A DNA stretch of 64,000 nucleotides from positions 2,080,501-2,144,500 of the forward strand of contig NZ_OY781365.1 of assembly GCF_963676815.1 (NCBI RefSeq), in the 5' to 3' direction. Positions 54,584 to 62,157 of this stretch are shown piece by piece. A program made the translations under genes and the position numbers. The DNA comes from an uncultured Draconibacterium sp. GTDB taxonomy: Bacteria; Bacteroidota; Bacteroidia; Bacteroidales; Prolixibacteraceae. The stretch's first letter is position 1, and every line of letters starts with the position of its first letter. The notes under the pieces are model-generated. The model was given only the letters and a program-made list of their open reading frames with translations, ran no database searches and was not told where the DNA came from.

Positions 54584-55516
54584 TTAATTAATTTGAATAT
54601 TATTTCTCTCGATAGTTGGTTGGTCGGTTGACAGAATCTCCTCAATTTCATCCATATTATATTTAGGAGTAGCGCCTGCTTTCGATGCCACAAAAGCACC
54701 GGTAGCGCAGGCAAATGCCAATGCGTCGGCAGGTTCTTTTTTATTGAGTAGGGAAGCAATCAGTCCGGCAAGAAATGCATCGCCGGCACCAACGGTGTCA
54801 ACTGCATTTACTTTAAAACCGGGGTGTTCGTAGAATTTACCATTGCAGTACAACAAGGCTCCTTTTTCGCCTTTTGTAACGCACAGCATTTCAATATTGT
54901 ATTTCGTAACAAACCATTCGATAAGTTTGTATTCGTTTGATTCTGAACGGTTATGCCATGCTGCAAAAACTTGCAGTTCCTCATCATTTAATTTTACGAT
55001 ATCCGTTCTTTCCAGCAGCCGTTCTACCACTTCCTGCGAATCGTAAGGTTTGCGAAAATTTACATCGATCAGTTTCACACCATCGTAATCCAGCAAATTA
55101 AGGAGTGTTTCGCGTGTTAACGGATCACGTGAAGCCAGAGATCCGTAAATCAGCAAACCAGCTTGCTTGGCTTTTTTCATTAATGAATCGGTTAATTGGA
55201 TGCAATCCCAGGCTACCGGCTCACAAATTTCGTAAGTGGCGTTGTTGTTTTCATCCAAGTGCACCAGAACTTCGCTGGTAGGCAGTTGTTCATCGGTTTG
55301 CACGTAGGCGATAGACATTCCCGAATCCTCAAGGAATTTTTTTAGTTCCTCGCCCGCCTCATCGTTTCCAACACTACTTGCAATGGTAGCATCCAAACCG
55401 ATTGCATTCAGATGAAGTGCAACGTTCATTGGCGCTCCTCCGGCTTTGGCACCGGATGGCAATCGATCCCATAGCACCTCGCCAAAACACAATATTTCGT
55501 TGTTTTTAATTTTCAT
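54584..55516 (-). CDS. Fructokinase, PfkB/ribokinase family
   Basis: The 310-residue protein starts ILCFGEVLWDRLPSGAKAGGAPMNVALHL, typical of fructokinases, and has the C-terminal PfkB signature DTVGAGDAFLAGL (about 240-252) with catalytic Asp in GAGD. It would phosphorylate fructose released by the GH32 enzyme to fructose 6-phosphate in the cytoplasm. It lies 12 bases after the MFS porter gene, in the operon. The other PfkB substrates (ribose, tagatose 6-phosphate) are less likely given the neighbours. Confidence 0.9.
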   Translation of the reverse strand: MKIKNNEILCFGEVLWDRLPSGAKAGGAPMNVALHLNAIGLDATIASSVGNDEAGEELKKFLEDSGMSIAYVQTDEQLPTSEVLVHLDENNNATYEICEPVAWDCIQLTDSLMKKAKQAGLLIYGSLASRDPLTRETLLNLLDYDGVKLIDVNFRKPYDSQEVVERLLERTDIVKLNDEELQVFAAWHNRSESNEYKLIEWFVTKYNIEMLCVTKGEKGALLYCNGKFYEHPGFKVNAVDTVGAGDAFLAGLIASLLNKKEPADALAFACATGAFVASKAGATPKYNMDEIEEILSTDQPTIERNNIQIN

Positions 55517-55528
55517 GTTCGGTTAGTT

Positions 55529-56872
55529 TTAATTTGTTAGTTTTTTAATTTCCTCTTGAATTTCCTCCAGCGATTTTCCTTTGGTTTCGGGAAGTATTTT
55601 CCAGGCAAAAAAGAAGTGAAGCACCATCATCACGGCAAAAAACCCAAAGGAGATGCCTCCGCCAACGGTGTTGTTCAATACCGGGAAACCCCAGATTAGA
55701 GCGGCTGCAAAAATCCAGTGTGTAAATGTTCCGAGAGCCTGGCCTTTTGAGCGTACTTTATTCGGGAAGATTTCGGAAATAACAACCCACAGTACGGCAC
55801 CCTGCGAAAAAGCAAAAAAGGCGATGAATCCCATCAGATAAATCATTACGCCGTAGCCACCCAAATCGCTGTAATTCTGGGTGAAAAACGATTTTGAAAG
55901 CATACCCAGGAAAAAGACCATACCAACTGATCCGGCCATTAATAAAGTGCGGCGACCGTATTTGTCGATTAGAAAAAGGGCAACAAAAGTGAAAATCAGG
56001 TTTGTGGCTCCCACCGATATGGATTGTAACAGCGAAGCATTAGTTCCGAAGCCCGCCATCTCGAAAACGCGTGGTGCATAAATCATAATGGCGTTAATAC
56101 CGGCCAGCTGGTTAAAGGCAGCAATTAAAATGGCGATCATTACGGGGAAGCGATTTTCTCGAACAAATAATTTCCCGTGTTCAATGGCTTCCTCTTGCTC
56201 AACAGCCACTTTTACAATGCGTACCTCTTCCTCCGGATTTTCAGCTTTTATGCGATGAAAAACCGCCAGCGCTTCATCGGTTCGGCCCTGGTTGATCAGC
56301 CAGCGGGGACTTTCAGGAACCAAATTCAGCAATAGAAAAAAGATAGCTGCCGGAATGGCTTCAACACCGATCATCCAGCGCCACGATCCGCTTTCGAAAA
56401 TATTAGCTAAAAGGTAATTAACCGCAAAAGCCAGAAAAATGGCTGTAACCACAAAAAACTGATTGAGCAAAACCAACTGTCCACGTTTTTTTGCCGGCGA
56501 TATTTCAGCAATAAACATAGGTGTTACCACTGTAATACATCCCAGTAAAATGCCGGTTACAAACCGGAAAAAAAGCAACATTCCCCAGCTTAGCGCAAAC
56601 GCACTTCCCAGCGAAGACAGGGCAAATAATCCCGATAAAAGAATCAGTGATTTTTTACGGCCAAATTTTTCGGCGGGTTTACCTATTATAATTGTACCTA
56701 CTATTGTACCGATTATGGCAACGGCAGTGGTAAAACCCAGCCAAAAACTATTTAAATTATAAAGCGATTCAAGTTGTGTGGTGGTTCCGGACATCATCGC
56801 AATGTCGTAGCCAAAAAGAAAACCTCCAAGGGCTATAATAATGGCTATCAGAAGAACATTTTGTCGTCTCAT
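55529..56872 (-). CDS. MFS sugar porter (fructose/hexose permease)
   Basis: The 447-residue protein has twelve membrane segments and sugar porter motifs: GKPAEKFGRKKSLIL in the loop 2-3 region, PESPRWLI before the central loop, INAIMIYAPRVFE in helix 7, DKYGRRTLL in the second half and PETKGKSLEEIQ at the C-terminus. It imports a monosaccharide across the inner membrane by proton symport. With the adjacent fructokinase the substrate is likely fructose. It is the first gene of the PUL operon. The divergent regulator gene lies 267 bases upstream. Confidence 0.92.
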   Translation of the reverse strand: MRRQNVLLIAIIIALGGFLFGYDIAMMSGTTTQLESLYNLNSFWLGFTTAVAIIGTIVGTIIIGKPAEKFGRKKSLILLSGLFALSSLGSAFALSWGMLLFFRFVTGILLGCITVVTPMFIAEISPAKKRGQLVLLNQFFVVTAIFLAFAVNYLLANIFESGSWRWMIGVEAIPAAIFFLLLNLVPESPRWLINQGRTDEALAVFHRIKAENPEEEVRIVKVAVEQEEAIEHGKLFVRENRFPVMIAILIAAFNQLAGINAIMIYAPRVFEMAGFGTNASLLQSISVGATNLIFTFVALFLIDKYGRRTLLMAGSVGMVFFLGMLSKSFFTQNYSDLGGYGVMIYLMGFIAFFAFSQGAVLWVVISEIFPNKVRSKGQALGTFTHWIFAAALIWGFPVLNNTVGGGISFGFFAVMMVLHFFFAWKILPETKGKSLEEIQEEIKKLTN

Positions 56873-56906
56873 TTAGATTCAGAATTATTGGTTTAAAACT
56901 CTGAAT

Positions 56907-56914
56907 CAAAAGTA
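56907..56914 (-). promoter_or_regulatory. -7 promoter element of the PUL operon
   Basis: CAAAAGTA on the plus strand reads TACTTTTG on the minus strand, an exact TAnnTTTG match 34 bases before the porter ATG. There is no -33 TTTG at the usual spacing; the repeat array begins 28 bases upstream, as expected for an activator-dependent promoter. Confidence 0.55.
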
Positions 56915-56941
56915 GGGTCAGATAAAATCTTCAGCTTTTAG

Positions 56942-57033
56942 TTATGATACAATTTCTCAAAATCATGTAACATTATCGGTCTGATAATGAATCAGGTTAC
57001 AACTATGTTACATCCCTGTCAACTATGATACAA
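56942..57033. promoter_or_regulatory. Phased repeat array, candidate regulator binding site
   Basis: TATGATACAA occurs at 56943-56952 and 57024-57033, CATGTAACAT at 56964-56973, and TATGTTACAT at 57004-57013. A related GTTACA lies at 56996-57001. Spacing is about 10.5 or 21 bases, so copies lie on one face of the DNA. This suits AraC-type binding by the adjacent hybrid regulator. Confidence 0.55.
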
Positions 57034-57139
57034 AACGCGAATTAAAATCTGTTTTATTTAAACTTTCGCAGGTGTTTAGAGAGAGGGATAGATCGAAATT
57101 TATTAAATTCACAACAGTATTACTATCGGACTAAACTAT

Positions 57140-59920
57140 ATGACGAAGAAACGAACCATCGTATTTCTTTTCCTCCTTTTCATTTCTATCTGTGGTCTTT
57201 CGGCAAAAGAAAAATACACCATTGGTTTTTCGCAATGTACCACAGGCGATGACTGGCGCAAATCGATGCATCGCGAAATGATGATTGAACTTGCCTTTTA
57301 TCCCGATTTTGAACTGATAATAAAAGATGCTAACGATAATAACGAAAAACAAATAAAAGATATCAGGCAGTTGTGGGAAGAGAAAATCGATCTGCTCATT
57401 GTTTCTCCTAATGAATCGGAACCGATAACACCGATTGTTGAGGAGGTTTATAATAGCGGAATTCCGGTTATCGTAATCGACAGGCAGATAACCTCGGAAG
57501 CTTATACTGCATATGTTGGCGCCAACAATTATTTAATTGGTAAAGAAGCCGGAGATTATGCGGTAAAATTGTTAAATGGCAAAGGTAAAATCGTTGAAAT
57601 TACAGGGCTGCAAGGATCCTCACCTGCAATTAACAGGCACAATGGTTTTATGGAAGTGATTTCGCAATATCCCGATATTGAGTTGGTTGCATCAGAATCG
57701 GGGAAGTGGAATTATGGTGACAGTAAAACGGTTATGCAAAATTTTCTTGACCGGGAACTGGACTTTGATCTTGTTTTTTCGCATAACGACAGGATTGCAA
57801 GAGCAGCCTATGAAGTAATTGATGCCAGCAACTCCGGTAAAAAGTTTATTCTGGGCATCGACGGATTATTAGGCGATGACGGAGGAATAGAAGACGTGAT
57901 CGATAGAAAAATTGATGCTACCTTTCTATATCCTACAGGGGGAGAAGAGGCTATTCAGCTAGCCGATAAAATTCTTAATGAGCAGCCGTTTGATCGTATC
58001 AATATTCTTGAAACGGTGGTTATTGATAACAATAATGCCAAAATATTAAAACTTCAGTACGAGGCCGTTGCCGACCTCCAAGGAAAAATAGAAGACCAAA
58101 AAACAATTCTAGCAAACCAAATTGCCCGCTTCAAAAGTCAACGGAGCTTTTTAATTGTTGTTCTGGTTTTATTGGCGGCCATTGTTATTTTGGTTATTCA
58201 AACATTCAGAGCTTATCGGATTAAACGATCGGCTAACCAAAAACTGGAACATCAAAAACTCGAAATCGAAAAGAGAAATCGTGAGATAATAAAACAAAGG
58301 GACCAAATTATTGAAGTATCGGAAAAATTGGAGGAGGCCACACAAACCAAGCTTCGCTTTTTTACCAATATGTCGCATGAGTTCCGAACACCGCTAACGC
58401 TTATCGTTGGTCCGCTGGAAAATATGATCGACTCGGCCGACATTCCCGAGCGTTTTAAAAAGCAGGTTTCGCTGATGCACAAAAATGCGCTGCGTTTGCT
58501 CCATCTCATCAACCAGTTGATGGATTTCAGGAAAATAGAGAATAATAAAATGCAATTGCAGGCTGCGCAATATGATGTTGTAAGTTTTCTGAATGAGGTC
58601 ATAATGCCCTTTTACGATCTGGCTGAAAAGAAAAAGATATCTGTGTTGTTCGAAACGGAAGAGCGCAGTATAAATGCCTGGTTTGATATGGACAAGCTGG
58701 ATAAGGTAGTTTTTAACCTGCTTTCGAATGCCATTAAGTTTACGCCAGTAAATGGCAGTATAAAAGTTTCTTGTTCAACGTTAAAATCGGTGGTAAACAA
58801 AGTTTGGGATGAGGAACTTGAAATAAAAGTTGCTGATACCGGAAACGGAATTCCTCCAAATGAGGTGAACCATATTTTCAATCGTTTTTACCAGGCCGAA
58901 AGCTCGCACGGCTTTATGGGAACCGGTCTTGGGCTGTCACTCTCGAAAGAGTTTGTCGATCTGCATCACGGTAAAATTGAAGTGAAAAGCGAAGTAGGCA
59001 AAGGCACAACTTTTACCATTCGTTTGCCTTTGGGAGATCAGCATTTAAGCGATGCCGAAAAAATAGAAACACCGGTGAGCCACTCGGCCAGGCAGCCAAC
59101 AAAAAGAAGTAGCGAAATTCAAATCGATACGATTGCTGATAAAGCGCTTGCACTGGATTTTGACGAAACGCCGACCATTCTTTTGGTTGAAGATGAAAAG
59201 GATGTACGTGAATACATAAAAGATAGTCTGCACGACCATTACCGAATTTTACAGGCCGAAAACGGAAAAAAGGCATTGGAAATAATACGCGAGGAAGAAC
59301 CTGACCTGATCGTGAGCGATATAATGATGCCCGAAATGGATGGACTTGAACTGACACGTACGCTAAAAACCGATTTAAAAACCTGCCACATTCCTATTAT
59401 TCTGCTTACTGCAAAAACGTCGCAAGAGCAAAAGTTTGAAGGCCTGGAAGAAGGTGCCGATTCCTATATTCCGAAACCTTTTAACAGCAAACATTTACAA
59501 ATCAGGGTGAAGAAATTGCTCGAGCTCCGGAAGAAAATGCAGGAGCGTTACAAAGGACAGTTACTTATAAATGAAGATGATAAGGATCTGTCGCGTCTCG
59601 ATCGGAAGTTCCTGAATAAAATTTCGCAGATTGTAGAAGAACACCTTGAAAAAGAGGAGTTAACGGTTGAAGAATTGAGCCAAATGCTAGGACTTTCGCG
59701 CGTACATGTTTACCGAAAAATCAAAAAACTAACGGGTATGTCGGTTAGTGAATTTGTTCGGTCGGTAAAATTGAAACTTTCGTTAAACCTGATTAAAACC
59801 AGCGGAAAAACCATGGCAGAGATTGCCTACGAAGTTGGTTTTTCATCGCCATCGTATTTCACTAAGTGTTTTAAAGATCAGTTTGGGATGTCGCCCAGTG
59901 AATTTGGGAAAAGATCGTAA
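57140..59920 (+). CDS. Hybrid two-component regulator with sugar-binding sensor
   Basis: The 926-residue protein combines a signal peptide (about 1-21), a periplasmic-binding-protein-like sensor of the LacI/ribose type (about 25-310), a membrane helix (about 335-357), a histidine kinase (H413 in NMSHEFRTPLT; ATPase to about 635), a receiver (D727 in VSDIMMPEMDG; about 680-800) and an AraC-type DNA-binding domain (about 820-926). BT1754 of Bacteroides thetaiotaomicron has this sensor type and binds fructose for fructan utilization. By analogy this protein should activate the divergent operon when fructose appears in the periplasm. Confidence 0.93.
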   Translation: MTKKRTIVFLFLLFISICGLSAKEKYTIGFSQCTTGDDWRKSMHREMMIELAFYPDFELIIKDANDNNEKQIKDIRQLWEEKIDLLIVSPNESEPITPIVEEVYNSGIPVIVIDRQITSEAYTAYVGANNYLIGKEAGDYAVKLLNGKGKIVEITGLQGSSPAINRHNGFMEVISQYPDIELVASESGKWNYGDSKTVMQNFLDRELDFDLVFSHNDRIARAAYEVIDASNSGKKFILGIDGLLGDDGGIEDVIDRKIDATFLYPTGGEEAIQLADKILNEQPFDRINILETVVIDNNNAKILKLQYEAVADLQGKIEDQKTILANQIARFKSQRSFLIVVLVLLAAIVILVIQTFRAYRIKRSANQKLEHQKLEIEKRNREIIKQRDQIIEVSEKLEEATQTKLRFFTNMSHEFRTPLTLIVGPLENMIDSADIPERFKKQVSLMHKNALRLLHLINQLMDFRKIENNKMQLQAAQYDVVSFLNEVIMPFYDLAEKKKISVLFETEERSINAWFDMDKLDKVVFNLLSNAIKFTPVNGSIKVSCSTLKSVVNKVWDEELEIKVADTGNGIPPNEVNHIFNRFYQAESSHGFMGTGLGLSLSKEFVDLHHGKIEVKSEVGKGTTFTIRLPLGDQHLSDAEKIETPVSHSARQPTKRSSEIQIDTIADKALALDFDETPTILLVEDEKDVREYIKDSLHDHYRILQAENGKKALEIIREEEPDLIVSDIMMPEMDGLELTRTLKTDLKTCHIPIILLTAKTSQEQKFEGLEEGADSYIPKPFNSKHLQIRVKKLLELRKKMQERYKGQLLINEDDKDLSRLDRKFLNKISQIVEEHLEKEELTVEELSQMLGLSRVHVYRKIKKLTGMSVSEFVRSVKLKLSLNLIKTSGKTMAEIAYEVGFSSPSYFTKCFKDQFGMSPSEFGKRS

Positions 59921-60307
59921 CCATGTCTGGTTTCATTAACAAATAAATAAGTAAGCAACAAGCGTTTCATTCAGGTAATAAGTATAAGTACTATCCTGTA
60001 AAGCCATTACTGACGATTATAAGGTTTCGCTGAGCAGGATGTATTAATTGAGTTGAGCATATACTTAAAAATATGATTCAAAATATAATCAACAGTATTG
60101 TTTTTACCGAAGTTGTTATAATAATAACCCATTGTATTTGATGCAAATAGGTAGAAAACAGAAACAAGTTGCAGGGATTTTTCAAGAAAGTAGTTAACCC
60201 ATAAATATCTAGTTTTCAGATGCTTCTTTTTGTAAAACTGAATTGAACCTTTTCAAATTCAGATTAAAGATGTTATTTTGCATGCCATAAGCTAAGTGGA
60301 TTAAACA
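59921..60307. other. Non-coding gap between HTCS gene and ECF sigma gene
   Basis: I see no gene, clear terminator or consensus promoter in these 387 AT-rich bases. The sequence GTTATTTTGC shortly before the sigma factor start is one base short of a TAnnTTTG element. The promoter of the next unit is expected here. Confidence 0.4.
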
Positions 60308-60880
60308 ATGACATTTTCGGACAGGGACATTTTCGAAAAAATAAAGAATGGAGACGATGCGGCTTTCAGTCAGTTATTTGACGAAACCTATCCTTCGCTT
60401 TGTTTTTTTGTAAACAAATATCTGGCCGATATGGATAAATCGAGATCGTTGGTTCAGGAATTTTTTGTCGATCTCTGGATCAATCATTCCAAATTAACTG
60501 TTCCTCATACTCCAAAATCATATTTATTCAATTCGGTAAAAAACAAAACCATCGATTTTTTACGTAAAGAAAAGCGAATCGGAACGGTTGGCGAACCCTT
60601 TGAAAACAGCGAAACAACACCGTTTCGTGACTTGGTAGAAGAAGCAGAGCTGAATAACAAGATTAATCAATCGATTCAGGACCTGCCTCAAAAGTGTCGC
60701 GAGATATTTATTCTTTGCCGTTTTGAAGATTTAAAATATGCCGAAATTGCCCAAAAGCTAAACATTTCAGTTAAAACAGTTGAAATGCAAATGGGAATTG
60801 CACTAAAAAAATTACGAAAAAATCTTTCTGATTACCAGATGTTTAATCTGCTGGTGTTTGTTTTTTCAAAAAAAAACTAA
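60308..60880 (+). CDS. ECF RNA polymerase sigma factor (FecI type)
   Basis: The 190-residue protein has sigma region 2 (about 12-80; YPSLCFFVNKYLADMDKSRSLVQEFFVDLWINHSK) and region 4 (about 120-175; LPQKCREIFILCRFEDLKYAEIAQKLNISVKTVEMQM). It resembles the sigma factor at 21989-22576 in layout and is followed by fecR and an STN-containing SusC gene, the standard trans-envelope signalling set of Bacteroidota nutrient loci. Confidence 0.93.
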   Translation: MTFSDRDIFEKIKNGDDAAFSQLFDETYPSLCFFVNKYLADMDKSRSLVQEFFVDLWINHSKLTVPHTPKSYLFNSVKNKTIDFLRKEKRIGTVGEPFENSETTPFRDLVEEAELNNKINQSIQDLPQKCREIFILCRFEDLKYAEIAQKLNISVKTVEMQMGIALKKLRKNLSDYQMFNLLVFVFSKKN

Positions 60881-60940
60881 ATCTGTTTACAGGGTAAAAT
60901 TGAAAAATTTCGTCTTGTAAATAATTAAACCAAAATTTAA

Positions 60941-61966
60941 GTGAACGAGCTAATTCATAACTTGGATGCAGATAGCCTGTCGGCTAAATTTCTTTCTGGC
61001 AATATGTCTTCGGAAGAACAGAAAGAATTCGAAATGTGGCTAAACAGCTCCAGGGAAAATCTAGAGACTTTTCAGAAAAACAAAAAAGTTTGGGAGCAAA
61101 GTAAGCACCAAATGTCTCAGGAACATATTGCAGCTGATAAAGCAAATATGTTTCGCCAGCTATATTCGCAGCAAACCATTAGCTTATCGCGTTCACGTCG
61201 TAAAATCCTCATTTATAAACTCGCGGCAGTTTTGGCAATTCCATTAACATTTGCCTTAAGTTGGTATTTCTTAAATACCGGAGAAGTTGAACAACCGCTG
61301 CTAGCCGAAACCATTTGCGAAATTACAGCACCAAAAGGCCACGTTGCCAAGTGTATCCTTCCCGACGGATCGGAGGTTTGGGTTAATACCGGGTCGTCGT
61401 TAACCTACGATGCCAGCTCTTTTAACACAAACGTTCGCGAAGTTGAACTGATTGGTGAAGCTTATTTTGAAGTGGAGAAAAATGCAGAAAAACCATTTAC
61501 TGTAAAAACGGAGATGGCTGATATTCTAGTAACTGGAACTTCATTCAATGTAAAAGCCTATTCAAACAGCAAAGTTTTTGAAACGATTCTGGCTGAAGGT
61601 GGGATTGACATGAAGATTAACAACAGTACTCAACAAAAGATAAAATTAGCGCCGGGCGAAAGAGCGATTTATAAAGACGGTGTTAAAAATATTTCAATTG
61701 ATAAGGTTGATTCAGAGTATTTTACTTCGTGGAGGAATGGCGAGTTGCTTTTCAAAGATGCAACACTTAACGATTTAGTTGTTGAATTGGCACGCATTTA
61801 TGATATTGAGTTCCATATGATGGATAAGAAGCTGGGCGAGTTCCGTTTCAGAGGAATGTTTAGTTACAACAACAACCTGATTGAAGCACTTGAGAAGATA
61901 AAACGAACCGCACAGATTGAATACCGCATTGAAAATAAGGAAGTATGGCTAACAAAAACTAACTAA
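60941..61966 (+). CDS. FecR-family anti-sigma factor
   Basis: The 341-residue protein has an N-terminal sigma-binding region (about 1-80), a membrane helix (about 88-108), a FecR domain (about 120-240; LPDGSEVWVNTGSSLTYD, GEAYFEVEKNAEKPF) and a C-terminal DUF4974/STN-like domain (about 265-340). It should restrain the sigma factor encoded 60 bases upstream until the SusC receptor signals. The start is a GTG at 60941; no ATG fits upstream in frame. Confidence 0.9.
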   Translation: MNELIHNLDADSLSAKFLSGNMSSEEQKEFEMWLNSSRENLETFQKNKKVWEQSKHQMSQEHIAADKANMFRQLYSQQTISLSRSRRKILIYKLAAVLAIPLTFALSWYFLNTGEVEQPLLAETICEITAPKGHVAKCILPDGSEVWVNTGSSLTYDASSFNTNVREVELIGEAYFEVEKNAEKPFTVKTEMADILVTGTSFNVKAYSNSKVFETILAEGGIDMKINNSTQQKIKLAPGERAIYKDGVKNISIDKVDSEYFTSWRNGELLFKDATLNDLVVELARIYDIEFHMMDKKLGEFRFRGMFSYNNNLIEALEKIKRTAQIEYRIENKEVWLTKTN

Positions 61967-62012
61967 ACTCGTTCACTCTAAATAAACTAATAAAACTAAA
62001 AACTTTAATATT

Positions 62013-62100
62013 ATGACTAAAAACATTCGATTCGGGTAGTAGAATTGTATCTGTATTCTACAAAAAAAGAGGAAAATGTTGGTCGCATTCCCTCTTTTTA
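62013..62100 (+). promoter_or_regulatory. Leader with tiny ORF and hairpin before SusC
   Basis: An ATG at 62013 encodes only MTKNIRFG then a stop. It is followed by a hairpin, AAAAAGAGG (from 62065) with CCTCTTTTT (to 62099), ending in a T run. The hairpin lies between fecR and the receptor gene and may terminate most transcripts or act as an attenuator. Confidence 0.45.
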
Positions 62101-62157
62101 AAATCTCATTAGCCGGAAAAAACTAAATCAATTTATTAACTAAAAACGTTCAAATTT

